This document shows, piece after piece, positions 32,311 through 46,016 of a DNA stretch of 64,000 nucleotides (position 1 is its first letter; the number at the start of each line of letters is the position of its first letter). A program made the position numbers and the translations under genes. Source of the stretch: Acanthochlamys bracteata (Eukaryota > Streptophyta > Magnoliopsida > Pandanales > Velloziaceae); assembly GCA_019914995.1 (NCBI GenBank), contig CM034132.1, positions 1,738,501 through 1,802,500 on the forward strand, in the 5' to 3' direction. The notes under the pieces were generated by a model, which saw only the letters and a program-made list of their open reading frames with translations, searched no databases and was not told the DNA's origin.

Positions 32311-32694
32311 AGATACAGGAACTTCAGAAGTGCTTAAAATAACTTTTTTTAAAAGAATTATTTTGAAATTTTTTGAAAAATAAAATTATACTATGATACG
32401 AATTTTAAAATATATAATACATATACAATTTTAAATATAAGAAAGAACTTTTTCAATTCTTGGACAGTCAAATGAACTCAACATTCCCTATGATACGAAT
32501 TATCATTTTTAGATAAGATAGAAAGAAAGAATGTTTCTAAAAGTCATTAAACGTTTTCAGCTGGCAAAAAGTTCTATTGAAGAGATATTTGCTTTTCTTC
32601 GTAATAAGATTATGCTATACATACGACTTATATGGAAAATTATTAAATTAAAGATTTAGGCTTCCAATCCTAGTTAGCCAAAGTGTTATTATAG

Positions 32695-32935
32695 AGCTAT
32701 TTGATTTAACTTATCAGAAAACTAACTTTTTTATTTTTAATTTTATATTTTTTAATATATATTTTATAAATACTTAAAATTTTAAAAATTATCAAAAAAT
32801 TTTACGTAATAAAATATTTTTATTATATATTATTATTAGTTTTTAAAAAATAAAAAAATAAAACTTATTTTTATTAAAAAATATATTTTTTATTTTAGAA
32901 AAAATTTATTTTATAAATATTTTCATATATTATAT
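32695..32935. mobile_element. AT-rich MITE-like element
   Basis: Opens AGAGCTATTTGATTTAACTTATCAG, close to the element inside the PAP pseudogene (AGGGCTATTTAATTTAGCTTATCAA), and has the same core (AAAAAATTTTACGTAATAAAA). Confidence 0.65.
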
Positions 32936-33367
32936 TAGATACGAGCGAAGGTTTGAAGGATTTTACTGAAAAGAAACTTTTATGTAACGATCAAAGAAGC
33001 ACGTAACAAAGAAGGACATCTTGTTGGGTGCCTAGATCTCTGCTTTTTCCAAAGTTGATTATCCATTTCGTTATCTAAGACATGGTTTGCAAATCTTAAA
33101 ATATTGGTATGCGATAATTTAAAGCATAATATCAAAAAAGCTTATTAAAATTTGAAGCAATTGGAAATTAATATCACTTAACAACTCAGTCTAACATTTT
33201 TTTTTTGCATTTTAGTTTAATGTTGGATAGAAAATTTTCCAACTTTTCATTAGTAAAGAATTAAAGGTTTCATTAGTTCTTCCAATCTCTGTACTTGTTG
33301 ATAACAAACAATTGATCATAAATTGCAAGTGGAATCTGGGGTCAAAGAAATCAATCATATCACTATG

Positions 33368-33605
33368 GAAGCGTTTAAAATGGTTTATAAAATAAATTTT
33401 TTTTTAAAATAGAAATTTTTTTATTTTTTAAAAATAAATTCTATTTTTTTACTTCTTAAAAATAATAAAAATATATAAATAAAAAGATCTCACTATATGA
33501 AATCTTTTTATATTTTAAAAATTTTTAATACATTTTTTATATAGTTATAAAATATATATTAACAAATATAAAATTGAAAATTAAAAAATTAATTTTTTGA
33601 TAAGC
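33368..33605. mobile_element. AT-rich MITE-like element
   Basis: Opens GCGTTTAAAATGGTTTATAAAATAA and has the family core with a right half ending TTAATTTTTTGATAAGCA. Confidence 0.6.
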
Positions 33606-34224
33606 AATGCCACTATTATTGCTATAATATATCAACTTAAAGCAGCAGGAAATACTTTTTTGCATGGTACATATATCGAAAAAGAGTTGATGATTAAGCT
33701 AATCATCGATCATCACCATCATCAACCCACTAGATAAATAAGATTTGATTAAAAGGTTTTAAATCACAAGCAATCATTGTTATCCTGATCAGTAATGAGG
33801 AGAAAAGATTCTCTACGCCTTTAATTGCTGCTTGCCTTTGAACTCGCTTACTACGAATTTCTGATTTTACTTTATGTTAAATAATGTTGAGAAAGTACTA
33901 AATCAATTTTAAGTCATAAAATTTTATATGATTAATATTTTATTTTTTAATAAGGAATAAGTTGGTTTTATAAACATTTTAAATAGAAATTTTAAGAAAA
34001 ATTTATTACTATGATCATGGAAAACAGAAAGGTTTTAGTTTTCTAAACTGGGCCAACAACGAGAGTTTCTACTTTGGGTAGTAATTTGCCGAACTGGGCT
34101 CTAGCCTTCTCTTATTTTTCCCAGTATGATCAAGGCTTGCTTTGGGCCGAAAACTTTATTCATCATGCAATATACAATACAATGACATTACCATTTGAAA
34201 CTACTTAACTGAAATAAGACAGCA

Positions 34225-34437
34225 TTTGCTAGTGCTTTTTGAAAAAAATGCTTTCAATTTTTTTAATTTATATTTTTCAATAAATTGTATATTGTATTTT
34301 ATAAAATTTATTTAAAATTATAAAAATTACCTATTATTATTATATAATAAAATAGAATTTGTTTTTGAAATAAAATAAAAATATCTTCTATTTTAAAAAA
34401 TTATTTTTCAATAATACTTTCAAACATTCTCTAAATC
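34225..34437. mobile_element. AT-rich MITE-like element
   Basis: Opens GCATTTGCTAGTGCTTTTTG and closes TTTCAATAATACTTTCAAACATTC. It has the A/T-only core of the family with inverted symmetry. Confidence 0.55.
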
Positions 34438-36007
34438 ATAGTACACCGAAAAAATATTTTATTATCAATCATATAGAAGAATTTAAATGATTGAGTCATG
34501 GGCTCAACCTGTATCTGTTCTTTCTGATAGATGGATATGATCTTGATGATATGAAATGGGCTGAATTAAGAAATTTGTGGGACCACCATTTTGCATATAA
34601 TAACATAATAATAATGTTCGTAGTTGTGAAATTTTAAAAGACTTCAATTCCCCAAAAAACTATATGCACATTATCTTTGTCCCCATTATAGTGAAATCCC
34701 CAAACTCCGATTCCCTGTTATTGCTTAATAAAGAGTTTCAAAAGAAAAAATAAAAGTTGCAGTGTTTTTAAGAAATAACTTTTTTTTTTCAAAATGAGCA
34801 AGTCAAAGTTTTTGTATTTGAAACCAATTTTGAAAAACTGAAAGTGACTTCTTGGAAGGAAAAAGTAAATTTCGATCAAATTGATACACGCCTAGCTAAG
34901 AGCTTAATACAGTTCTGAAAAATTAATCATATTTTGTGGATTTTATTCTATGAGTAAAACATGCATTATTTGTCTGAAAATGTGAAATTTAGCAATGCTA
35001 TGATAGATTTTCTTTTATATTTTATCTGCAACTTGAAACTATGTACGATTGATTGTTCTACATCTTACTATTATTTGTGTGATTTGATAATTAAGTAATT
35101 AACTTCAATGACTCAGTCATAGAGTCAGTGCCTGAAAAGCTTCAAAACTTTAATCAAGTACACTATGCATGCTGAAGCTTCTTCATAATTTAAGCCATCA
35201 ACTTCTTAAAAAAACCAAGGAACCAGCTTTTACATCAGCTTCTCTGCTCTGTCTGTGTCTGGGAATGAACGAAAGAATGAATAAGTTTCGAGAAATTAAG
35301 CAGTGTATACTATGAACTGTCACCAATGATAGAGACCTCTCTTCTGTTCATAGAAACTAAAAACAACACAGTTAGGAGCAGCTCTTTGTTTCCTTCTGCT
35401 GATCTTCTTTAGATGTTAGTGATTCAAGATTATTGTTTTGCATTATTGGTTCCCTTTGGATTTATTAGCAGAGCAATCCGAACCATTACATGAAATTTAT
35501 CGATGAGTTGAAGAGTTGAATTCTGGTGAAAATTTTCATCTGATTGCAGTAGTCAAGAACAATACATAAACACTTCTGCCGTGGCACTCTGCTTCAACCA
35601 ATAGCTTTCATAGTATTGCCCTTATTTAGGGGGAAACCATCGTCAACGATAGTTCCGTTGATGAAAAACCTAAAATTTCAACAAACAATACCAAATTTCA
35701 GAATATCTTGTACCGTTCTGATTTCTTCACTCTCGGAGATTCAAACGTGGGGTTTTTAGTGGGCAAAAGTCAAGAATGCAACAAGTAGGATCATCTCCGA
35801 GAAAAACTAGTACAATTAAGCCAAGAGTCAAAATATAAAATTCTTTTTACAAGAGACTTCAATGGATTCAGCATCCATCCATAACAGTAGCTACTACAAT
35901 TTTAGTTTCTACAAGCTGCTCAAAAAAAGAAGGAAAAAGCTTTGCTGATGCAGAATGAGCATGTGCCGAGACAGAACTGAAAGCTCGACCGAGTTAGCTT
36001 CTGAAAG

Positions 36008-38074
36008 CTACGTAGCTGTTCTCTTCCGGCTTCCAGCTGCCAGCTGAATGAGAAAGTACATCAAAATACAAGTACGGAAGCTTGAAATACCTTTCAAGGA
36101 ACTAAATGAGTAAAGGTTGATTGATTAAGTAAAATTTACTTACATATAAAGTAGAGAGTTCCGATGTTTTCAGTACTCGCAACCTCTTTGCTGTAGAAAC
36201 AAACATGCTGCAAAACCGAAAATTAAGAGTGTGAACTAAGATGTAAATCAGTTCAGCAAGAATAATTTCAAGTTGTAATATGATATCAGATGTAACTTCT
36301 TTCTAGTAATGATCTCCATCCCCATGAAATGTGACAGAAAGGAAAGGCTGGCTAAGGAAGCTTACTTCCAAGGAACATCTCCGGCCAGCATCCTATCACC
36401 TTCATCATCTTCATAGACTAGGGTGAATTCACCAGTTCCATCTAGCAGACCAGTGATGGGAGGAAGCTCTGCTATATGCTTCTTAGGTCCCTCACTACTA
36501 GGATCCTTTTGAGCTGGACAGCAGAAAAGAACAAATTTTAAGAAAGCAATAAAGATGGAAGCAACTAATTAAGAAGCTAATAATTACTTTTAACTGTTAT
36601 GGGCTTAACATAGAGATATGATTGCACCCAGAAGGCCTAAGAAATAAGAAGTACAAAGGGATGAAAACAGCTATAAGACTACTGCAGTAATATTCATGCC
36701 AAAAATTTATGGAAGCCGATGGAGGAGTGAAGGAGATTACAAGGAATTCTCTCGACACTAATTCATCTGCATCAAAATTGAACATGTATAGATATTATAC
36801 CTGCAAGAAGCCCCCGGAAGAGCTCATCCACTGCCTTGGACAGCTTTTCATAGCTATCATAGGCTTTTAGGTCCACTTTCCGTCCAATTGGTACTCCATC
36901 CATATTAATCTTCACAAACAAGCCTTTAGTTACAGTGTCGGTATTTGTGATTGCTTTGGTGTCCCCTTTCTGTGATAGAGGAGATGGTTTGGAAGAATTC
37001 GCCATATTCCTTCTGAATGAACGGACTGGAGGCCATCCAACAATGGGAACACCAGCCCTGCCATACGGCGTACAGACAACAAAAAGCAAATCAGAATTGT
37101 ATGAAAACAGCTACAAACTTCACTAGATGCATTGATTAGGTTCCAGGGAGTTACTTCAAGCAACATCTAATCCTGATGGACAACAATAGCTGAACCCAAG
37201 GAGTTCAGGTAAATCAACACAAATAAAGAACATAACCAAAAACAATAGACAACAAGCTTATAACATCTACAAAATTCCAGGGCCATGCCATAAATAGCAC
37301 CATATGTAGATTTCATGAAGCAAATTGTTTGTCTTTCAAAAAAAATCCAGTTTTGCTTAAAGTGTTCTTTTCAAAATGATCTTTTACCTGGAAGACAATT
37401 GTTTACAACAAAATCTGAGAGCATCTTTTGTTTCGAGTACAAAACATAACAACCTTCAACTCCACTTTGTCTGAAGCATTTACATGATGACTATGCAGGC
37501 AGATGTTGCAATCTATCAAAGAATAAGTGTCTCTGTATAAAATTTACCTTGACTGAGAGGAGTTGTTGCTGCCAGCTGCGTTCCTAGAGGCAGGTGAAGC
37601 AGATGATGATGGAGGACAGCAAGCCTTTCCATTGCTCTTGTGCTGCAAGTCATCTATGCCACCATTTGCCTTCAATGGAAATATACCTTCATCCATAGTG
37701 AAAATGTTTCTCAAATTAACACCAAAAAACACAAACAACTGTCGTCAAGAGTCCGATAATTTATTCAAGACGGGAGAAAAATTTTGCACACCTTGTCCTT
37801 TAGGCTCCACTGTGTCAAGAAAACCTCTCTTTGCTCCAGCAGAAGGGGTCAAGGTGTTGCTTTTAGAGTTTTTAGGAAAGAAACCAAGAGACAGAACTGA
37901 TGGCTCATCTTCTCCAGGGAGTCCAAGTTTTAATTCAAGCTTCTTCTCATCTCCAACTCCATACCCATTCCCTCCTCCCTTTCCTCTGTCTCTGCTCACC
38001 CACTCTCTTCCGTCTTGAATTAGATCAATCAACTGAGCAACACCATTTCCTTTGCACTTGTTTTCTTCTCCCAT
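36008..38074 (-). CDS. Aux/IAA auxin-response repressor (IAA26/IAA18-like)
   Basis: Six exons on the minus strand: 38074-37792, 37686-37548, 37057-36801, 36513-36366, 36207-36144, 36043-36008, giving 308 residues. The start ATG at 38074 gives MGEENKCKG. Domain I is LELKLGLPG (near residues 46-54), an EAR-type motif that recruits TOPLESS. An extra N-terminal [11 protein letters not shown] is typical of the IAA26/IAA18/IAA28 branch. Domain II, the TIR1/AFB degron, is VGWPPVRSF just after the exon 2-3 junction. The PB1 domain (III/IV) spans [53 protein letters not shown] and [13 protein letters not shown]. The protein represses ARF targets in the nucleus until auxin triggers its degradation. The acceptor of exon 2 (GATGAAG) is inferred from phase and is the least certain junction. 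The C-terminal [11 protein letters not shown] comes from a 36-nt last exon. Confidence 0.93.
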
Positions 38075-38125
38075 TTTTGCCAAGTTACTGAAGGAAGAAA
38101 TAAATTTATGGGTAGAGATAACAAA

Positions 38126-38146
38126 CTCTCTCTCTCTCTCTCTCTC
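38126..38146. repeat. (CT)n/(GA)n microsatellite in the Aux/IAA leader region
   Basis: An uninterrupted run of about ten CT units lies about 50 bases upstream of the start codon. On the gene's own strand it reads GAGAGA, a common plant promoter or leader element. Confidence 0.85.
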
Positions 38147-39244
38147 GGCCTGGTTGAAGCAGTTATCCTAAATAAGTATCACAGATACAAGAACTAACAA
38201 AGAGAAGAAGTTAAAAAGAAAAAGAAGAGTTTCAGGTTTCTTAAAAAGGATAGTGAAAGCAAGAACAACAACAAAGGAGGGTTTAACCAGTAACCCAGAT
38301 AAGAAAACTTGGAATCTCAACACAGTTCAACACAACTCACAGGACAAGGAAAAGCAAGAATCAAAAACTCTCCTTTGAGAGCTGAAACAGATGAAAGTTG
38401 TGGCCTTTACCTACTAGATCAACTCCAAGCTTTGAAGCATTAGAACTTGGAGTTCTTTCAAGAGACAAGGAAAGGATAAAAAAGAAACTATTGCTGCTAA
38501 AAGATCAAATTTTTTTTCCTAGTAGGTGATCAGAGAAGAAGAAAGAAGAGAGAGGAAGGGAAGAAGAGAGATTCCGTGGTGGGAAACGCTACAGAAGAGG
38601 GAATTTGAAGCGTGGTTCACGCAAAAAGCCTGTTCTTCAAGAGCTCGGCAAACTAAGGAAACAAAGAAAACAAAGAAATCAAGCAAAGCGAAGAAAGGTT
38701 TATGTGCTGCAAAAGCACAGCACGGGTGATCGATCGATCAATTGGCCGATGGAGATGTCTGTCATCTTTGTTCTTTTCCTTCCACTCTTCATTCTTTCCA
38801 CTCTGTGTATGTGTATGGCCTTCCTTTATGTAACCAAAAAAAAGAATAATTATATAATTAACAAAAACTTTTCCAAAAGCAAAGATCAGAAAAGCAATAA
38901 TCTTTCTCTATTCTCTCTACTTCACAGGGTTAATAAGTAAACGACAATGTACTTCATTTCTTGAATTGTCAAAAAGTGTTTTGCCTTACAAGGCAATGAA
39001 ATAAGAAAACAACAACAGTGAAATGTGAAATTGTTCTTTTTCGTTCAAGAATTAGGAGTGTTGTCATCATCAAACACCAGTGAATTATATAAAAAAAAAA
39101 AAGAGAAAGGCTGAAAAAGATCATCACGGCATTGACTTGAAACAAGATTAATAAGATCTAAACAAGATTAAGAAGTAGAAGATGAAGAAGAGTGTGAATC
39201 GTCAGAGTGAGAAGCGGAATACTGATGGAGAAGATTTGGATGAT

Positions 39245-39294
39245 ATAGCAAAGCAGAAACAGCACATATATAGCAAAGCAGAAACAGCACATAT
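39245..39294. repeat. 25-bp tandem duplication
   Basis: The unit starting ATAGCAAAGCAGAAACAGCA occurs at 39245 and again at 39270 with no mismatch seen. Confidence 0.9.
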
Positions 39295-39654
39295 TCTATG
39301 TTAAAATCCTTACCTGTCTCGACATATTCAAGGGAACAAAAACATCAGACCAACAAAACAAGTAACGAAAACACGCAAAGAAAAAAAAATTTTCAAAAAC
39401 GTTTCTTTTTTATTCAAAAGAATTTCTTTTCTTTCTTTTTTTCTTTCGTGTTTTTACTCCATGGTTCACCTCTTCACTTGGCTCAAGGAAAGTTTTCAGC
39501 TTCCACGCCTGTGCACTTTAGGTGTTTATTGAACGGAAGTCTTCCTTTTTCTTTTTCTATAATTTCACTTTTGTGGGGTCTTATTTGTTTATTACAAGGA
39601 TTTGTCACACACTTCCTGAAGTATAAAATTTCATGTCATTTTTACTTTAGTTAG

Positions 39655-39855
39655 ACTATGTTTGTAACAGCTGAAAAGTAAAATTTTTTAAATAATTTTT
39701 GTAAATTATTTAACAAACAAATTTGCTCGGTATATTTATTTATAAAAATATAATTTATTTATTTATAATTTCTTTAGAAACTTTTTTGATATTCTATATA
39801 AATTTATTTTAACTTTTAAAAAATTGACAAAAAAGATTTCGTCAAATATAACCTT
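39655..39855. mobile_element. AT-rich MITE-like element
   Basis: Opens ACTATGTTTGTAACAGCTGAAAAG and closes TTCGTCAAATATAACCTTAA, with inverted-repeat ends (TATGTTTG against TATATTTG) and an A/T core. Confidence 0.55.
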
Positions 39856-40257
39856 AAAAAACAGCACCCCTATAAAAATTATATAATAATTAATTATAAC
39901 TTCAATAATTAATCTGTTTTGTTACTATTATTAAATTAAGATTAATACTGATACCATAATGTTCATATTTAAAGTATTTCTTCTTTACATGTTAAATAAT
40001 ATTTATACAATAATAAATTCTAAAAATTATATAATTAGGATATTGCTAATGTTAGTAATTATCACACTTCCATTAACTCAACAGGCGCTCAGATGAGGTC
40101 AACTCAGACTGAGTAGACTCAGGCGAGTTAACGAGTTGAGTCGGCGGGAGGCGGCGTGGGAATATTTTTTGTTGCTTTTTGAGCCAATAATGTTGGCCCA
40201 CATATGGGTCCATGGGCTATTCGTATACACGTGGTGTGGTATCTTCTTTACCAAACA

Positions 40258-40500
40258 AGTCTTTGAGAATATTTTGAGGAGCTTTTCTTTTTTCTAATAT
40301 TTTTATTTTATATTTTTTAAAAATATTTTAAGAATTTTTTATAGATTTTTTAAAAATTTTTTTTAAAATATAAAAAATTTCTACATCATAAAATTTTTTT
40401 ATTAATTATTTTTAAAATAAAATAAATAAAATTCATTTTAAAAATATTTTAAAAATATTTTTTTTTTAAAATTCTATTTTAATAAGTACTTTTAATTTAT
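40258..40500. mobile_element. AT-rich MITE-like element
   Basis: Opens AGTCTTTGAGAATATTTTGAGGAGC and has the family core (AAAATATAAAAAATTTCTACATCATAAAATTT, quoted in part as ATCATAAAATTTTTTTATTA). Confidence 0.55.
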
Positions 40501-41844
40501 TTTCTGACCTCCTTCTTGCTTCTTTTTTTTTTTCTGGTCTCCATCAGCTCTAATTCTTCTGAGAGGAAAAGAATTAAAACTTTACAATAAAGAAAATAAA
40601 GTTTTCCATATTATGGAACTTTGTTTTTGGGAATCTGATAATTCTGAAGATAAACAGAAGGAATCTAAGGGAATCTAATATGATTCCTTCTGTTAATTTT
40701 GCATGGGGACCCTTATGAATGTTATATACTTATAAGATTTTGTTCTCATCAAGTTTCTTACTTTCTTATGCATCAACATTGGAGAATGCCTTCAAATTAT
40801 TATCCTCATTATTTGTTATCTATTATATAAAAATAGTAAGAATTTGTTTGCAAATTGAAAGTATATTTTAAAAAATAAATTTATAAAAAAATAATATTTT
40901 AAAAGTGTGTCTATAAAAATCAATATTAAAAATAAAAAATTTTATGCGAAATAAAATACGTCCTTCTTCGAAAAATAAAAGCAATATTTTTGCTGATGGC
41001 TATCTGTAATCAGTTTAGCAAAATCATTCAAAAGATGAATTGCTCAATTGTGGTCAATTATGTTCTGCTAGATAAGGGATGGAACACTAATTAACTAACG
41101 CATATAAGTTTTGAGGATCTGAAATTTTTGTTATGCTTTTTTTCTGAAACCTTCAATTCATGAAGAAAAGCCACAGCAGCAAGTTGCTTCAGTGATAGAT
41201 CTTCAGGTTGCATTCGTTAAAATATTCTCAGAGGCTTCCCATTTCAAACGCGATAGGAGTGCTTAAATGAAACATATGAACTTTCAAAAAATTTAACCTA
41301 ACGAAAAAATTGAAATTCCATACAATCGAAACACGTCCTTATTTTTCTCCAATAACAACAGAAACCACTTAAAACCCTCTTTTTTCTTCATAAAAATCAT
41401 AACATCCAATTATTCCCACCAAAAGTTATCTTCTTCGCACTCGCACACTACATGAACAATAACAACAACAAAGGTCCCAATTCTACAGAGTAAAAATGTG
41501 CTCTTTTAATAAAAAGTGAATGACTTGTAAAGTGAATTATAAATAATAAGTTGTCTCAAAAGATAACACCCATATTTTAAATTTACCAAATGAATATAAA
41601 AGAAATAATGTTGCAAATGAAATAGGATGAAATGCGAGAAAACTTCCAAAAATTGTTCCACTATTGGGTTGAAATCTATTGAAGGCTTTATCTATAACAC
41701 GTTTTATTTAAGAATAAAACGAAAGGGATGATACTATATACATGTTCAATGTACGTATACAAATATTGTTTATTATTTATTTTTTTGTTTCCTTCCATGG
41801 TGCAGAGTAGTGGTGGTGGTGGTGGAGGTCCCCTTCTTAGCTAG

Positions 41845-42425
41845 AAACAATTTTATGCTCATATGCATACTTTGGAAAAGTGACACTTGAAAATCAAGCG
41901 GATATTTATAAAATAAATTTTTTATAATAAAAGATATTTAAATTTTTTTAAAATAAATTTTATTTTTTTGACTTAAAAAAATAATAATAAATAATAATAA
42001 AATTTTAAGATATAAAATATTTTATATTTTTTAGAATTTAAAAAAAATTCTAAACATTTTGGAAATTTATTTAAAAATATAAAATAAAAAATTATTAAAA
42101 CATACTGCAAAAATGGTGACTTAAGTAGCTCCAAACAATTTTATGCTCATATGCATGCTTTGGAAAGTGATACTTGAAAACCAAGCTATTATTTATAAAA
42201 TAAAGTATTTTTATAATGAAAAGTATTTAATTTTTTTAAAAATATAAATATTTGTTTATTTAACTTAAAAAGATAATTAAAATAAATAGTGACAAATTTT
42301 GTGACATAAAAATTTTCTGTATTTTTTAAATTTAAAAAATTTTCTAAAATATTTAAAAATTTATTTAAAAATATAAAATAAAAAATTATTGAAACGCACT
42401 ATAAAAAGTGACTTAAGTAGTTCCA
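41845..42425. repeat. 288-bp tandem duplication of a MITE-containing unit
   Basis: AAACAATTTTATGCTCATAT starts at 41845 and again at 42133. Both units then run through GCTTTGG or ACTTTGG, a CTTGAAAA-CAAGC block, an A/T core of the MITE-like family, and finish with GTGACTTAAGTAG followed by CTCC or TTCC. The copies have diverged at many positions, so the duplication is not recent. Confidence 0.8.
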
Positions 42426-44978
42426 AATAAAAATGTCTATGATAAACATAATGATAGTAAGATTTATTCGTTATCCATCTCAAACATATGTAGTAAGATT
42501 CTGGCAGAATGAAGAAGGCTTGAAATAGTAGATACGATAAAGACTGTAGCAGAAGATGGTTGGCATCTCTTATAAATGGATTACTACTTTTGGACAAAGA
42601 CTATACTTGCACCTAATTTTTGTCCAATTGTCTCAATTGTTCCAAGTTAACATCATAGGGGGCTTACATCTAACATGCCTCTAGCTATGGCAAATGTTTG
42701 GATACATATGGCATGTCCAATGTTTTATTCTAGTCTTTTAGAATTTGAGTACGCATCGATCGTCTTCTCGCGTTAGTTATGTCGTACCTGAAAACTTATA
42801 TAACTCGTAGGACTTATTTACTTCACCGTAAGTGATTCAAGAAGTAATTTTCTCGATAAATAATCAAATAATTTTTATTTATTTACACAAATTTACTTTC
42901 TTTACTACTCTAAAATTTACTTTAAGAAACTCACTTTTAAACTAGTAAACACACTCGTAGAGTTTTCTTTTCAAGTAACCATTCATTCTAAAAACTTATG
43001 TATGTTGAAGAGAGGCTCAATATATTTTATTATATTCTCTAAAGTGATCTAAAATGATCCATGAGAATCATATCATGCCTAAGAATCCATAAAACTTTTA
43101 TCTAAACTCACGCTTTGATGTCGATATGACGAGTGAAGCATGAATAATTGAAAGCAATTTGAAGCTTAAGTCACTCAAATTGCCCATAGATTATGCAAAG
43201 CGTCTCATTGCAATATTCGTCATTAGCCTGAAATGGATAACGAAGATCACCAATGATCAAAGCTTGCTTCTATGTTTGGATTGATTTACAAATTTTTTAA
43301 AAAGTTTTTATTTTGTGTTCGTACTGTGATGATGCTCTCACGATACTAAAAGAAATAGTCACTGTGAAGAACAGATCATTAAAGTTTATTATTCGTACAT
43401 TTAAATGTAGATTTTCATGACGTCGATCATTATCCATGTGATTAAGAACAACTTTTATTATTTGTTTATCTTGGAATTCTTTTGTAGGATTTAGTTTTGT
43501 TTATTTTTTCTGATTTTGACCAACATGTAGTTTTATATCAGTATTAGATTCAGAGAAGGAATTTATGCATCGCTTAAGTGCGTGTTTCATATATCATGCG
43601 TTAATATATTATAAAATATTTAGAATTTTATTTAAGCATAACTATATAGGAAACTTTAAATAAAATTAAAACAAAAATTAAACTTTACTTCTAACTCATT
43701 TTAAAAAATAATTGAAATATGAAAAATAAAATCCACTTTCGTTTCAGTTTTCAATAAACTTTACTTTTCATCTTTTAATTTTGCGAATTTCAGTCGGCAA
43801 GTGGTTTGTTTTTTTTCTGGCGAAGATTGAAATTTATGCATTTATTCTTCTCTGCTGTGATTATCTCTTCACATCTGGAAACTGTAGTTACGGACTGCTG
43901 ATGCTTTTTGCCTAAAAGGGAAGTCGAGAAACTGTGGATAGTGGAAGTAATTTGCTTTTTAGTTTATATGCAATCATTTGTTTAATGTATTCACCTTATC
44001 TTTGCATCGATGTGATCTTATCTAAAATTATATTGTCATCTTTTTCCATGTTACTTCCAGTCTTCAAAAACTTTCTTTATGCTCTGTTTTGTCATTCCTG
44101 TAGCAACACTTCCAACTCATGACCAGGATAATAAAGCTTTGTTTGAAATGAAGCAACACATGATAAGAAAAAGTTTAGTTGTGACAGACTTCAGTATACA
44201 GTTTATATGATCATAGTTCAAGCTTCATCTCAAAATGCAACTATCACTGAACAGAGTGTAATCACATTTCAAGATCTGCTAACTTACTCTCTATAATAAT
44301 ATATTTGATTAGATAAAGCCGATAGATTTAAACATTTCCACAATAAAAACCAAAAGTTTCATGAAATGAAATCAAGTGAAATTAGATCCAAAGACAACAA
44401 ACAATAAGTTTTACAAGAAAGATTTTGATTGTCTATTTATAGAATGCCCTTCAATATGCAGAAATTGTATGAACATTGGAGAATAAGCGCATGAAGACAA
44501 GTTATAGTATACTACCTTACATGTTAGTAAGCGACAATGAATTTTCAGTGCTTCGTGCCTACTACCAACCTTCGCTTGTATTTTCCTCTTAGACTTTAGC
44601 TTCATTCATTTAATTCTGTACAACAATTTGCTTAAATAACTTCCTCAAGTTTATTTATGAACGAAAGCTGAAGTTACCAGCCTTTGTTGTTATGTAATAT
44701 TAAAGGTTTAGCTTTCTACTTTGTTCTTGTCAGGAGTTTTGATGGTGGAATTTTCTTTTGGAGTGCTTCTATAACTAAATTTGACTTGGGGAAAGAGACT
44801 GGTATACCTGTGCAAATATTCAATGGAATTTGAGGATAATTGACTAACTAGAGTCCGTCATATGAATTGATTTTGTATCTGTGATTATCTTTCAATAGAA
44901 GTCACGGAAGGACAACGAGAATTTCTGGCTTCAAATTTTTAAAAAAAATTTTGCCAGAAATTATTCACCATCTGCATT

Positions 44979-45227
44979 GTGTACAGAGTTTTTATATATA
45001 GGTATAAAACAACCACCAGCTTATTCGAAATGCTTGAGCGTGTTCATTCGAAGAAGTCATGTACTTCTTTCAGTAAAAGGGCCGGTAAGGGGCTGCCGGT
45101 ATTCGTCGGCCTTCAACGTACGTATCATAGTCGTTCTTCTGGTGAACGATCTTCACCTCCGCCGACTTCCGGTCTCAAAAAACAAAAAATTATATTCTTT
45201 AAAGAAACAATTTACACGCGTTTATAA
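44979..45227 (+). other. Unrecognised 82-codon open frame
   Basis: An open frame with ATG, a basic and Ser-rich middle (RVHSKKSCTSFSKRAGKG, SSGERSSPPPTSGLKKQK) and no membrane segment. Local base composition is more balanced than the flanks. No family recognised, no TATA box or splice partners found. It may be chance or a relic of a gene. Confidence 0.2.
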
Positions 45228-46016
45228 ATTCTCTACGCCAACCTGGAATGCCATGTAGGATAAATGAACTGTTTCAGTGCTTGTAGTTTTTATTTTTAAT
45301 ATGTGAAATCATTAGGTACTCCCCAGCGGATTACGGATTACCTAGTAATTTCCTTATTATTTCCATGCTGGCAACCGCTAATGTTGAGATTCTGATTTTC
45401 GTAGATTAAAACTGCTGTAGATTCGATAGCGAGAGAGGAAGAACTAAAAACCGTGGATCTCCCTGAAAACACATGGAGCTAGTAAGATAGTGAGTACAGA
45501 TATGAGAAATACTATTGGTATATCTTATATAACACTGTTGCAAAGAGAACTACCAGAAGTTCATGGCAGTTTCATTATAAGGCAGTGCAGTGCAGCCAAT
45601 TATCTTGAACCTTCATTATAGATAATCAGAGAATTTAGAAAGCAGAATAGATATGGTAACATTGCACTTTCTACACGTTGAGAGTTTGAAAATGGCGACA
45701 TTAGGAATCATTCAAATCAACGGACATACTTGAGCAAAATGCAGTAGCATACCATTATGAAAGGAATTAACATGCGTATACCGTGAGAACATGCATAAAA
45801 CAGAATAAGGTATGAAGTGTCATAACATTTTGAGAACTTAGGCATCAAACATCTAACAGTTAATTAATCTTGCAAAATCTGATCACGAATGCACTCTCTA
45901 GTTATACATAAGCTACATTATCCCCTTTGATAGCAAAACATTGAACATTCTTTAAACATTTCCAAAATGCAATAACCATCTAGATGCAAAACCAATATCT
46001 GCAAATTCAGGATACT

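Larger units (their letters stand above)
30740..35830. other. AT-rich spacer between AAP and Aux/IAA genes
   Basis: About 5 kb without a gene. It includes the permease promoter (30.74 kb onward) and at least four AT-rich MITE-like elements (listed separately). Nothing else was recognised, including RNA genes. Confidence 0.55.
38150..45990. other. Long spacer between Aux/IAA and eS24 genes
   Basis: About 7.8 kb with no gene that I recognise. The first 500 bases are the Aux/IAA promoter and leader. AT-rich MITE-like elements lie near 39.7, 40.3, 40.9 and 41.8-42.4 kb. From 43.8 to 45.6 kb composition is closer to genic DNA and holds short open frames (43934-44122, 44979-45227), none of which matches a known family. 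The 3' side of the eS24 gene begins near 46.0 kb. Confidence 0.5.

Noticed and set aside
38526-38940. Two overlapping plus-strand open frames (67 and 111 codons) upstream of the Aux/IAA gene
   Set aside because: Lys/Arg/Glu-rich and low complexity, in the purine-rich complement of the Aux/IAA promoter or leader. No family resemblance, no splice partners.
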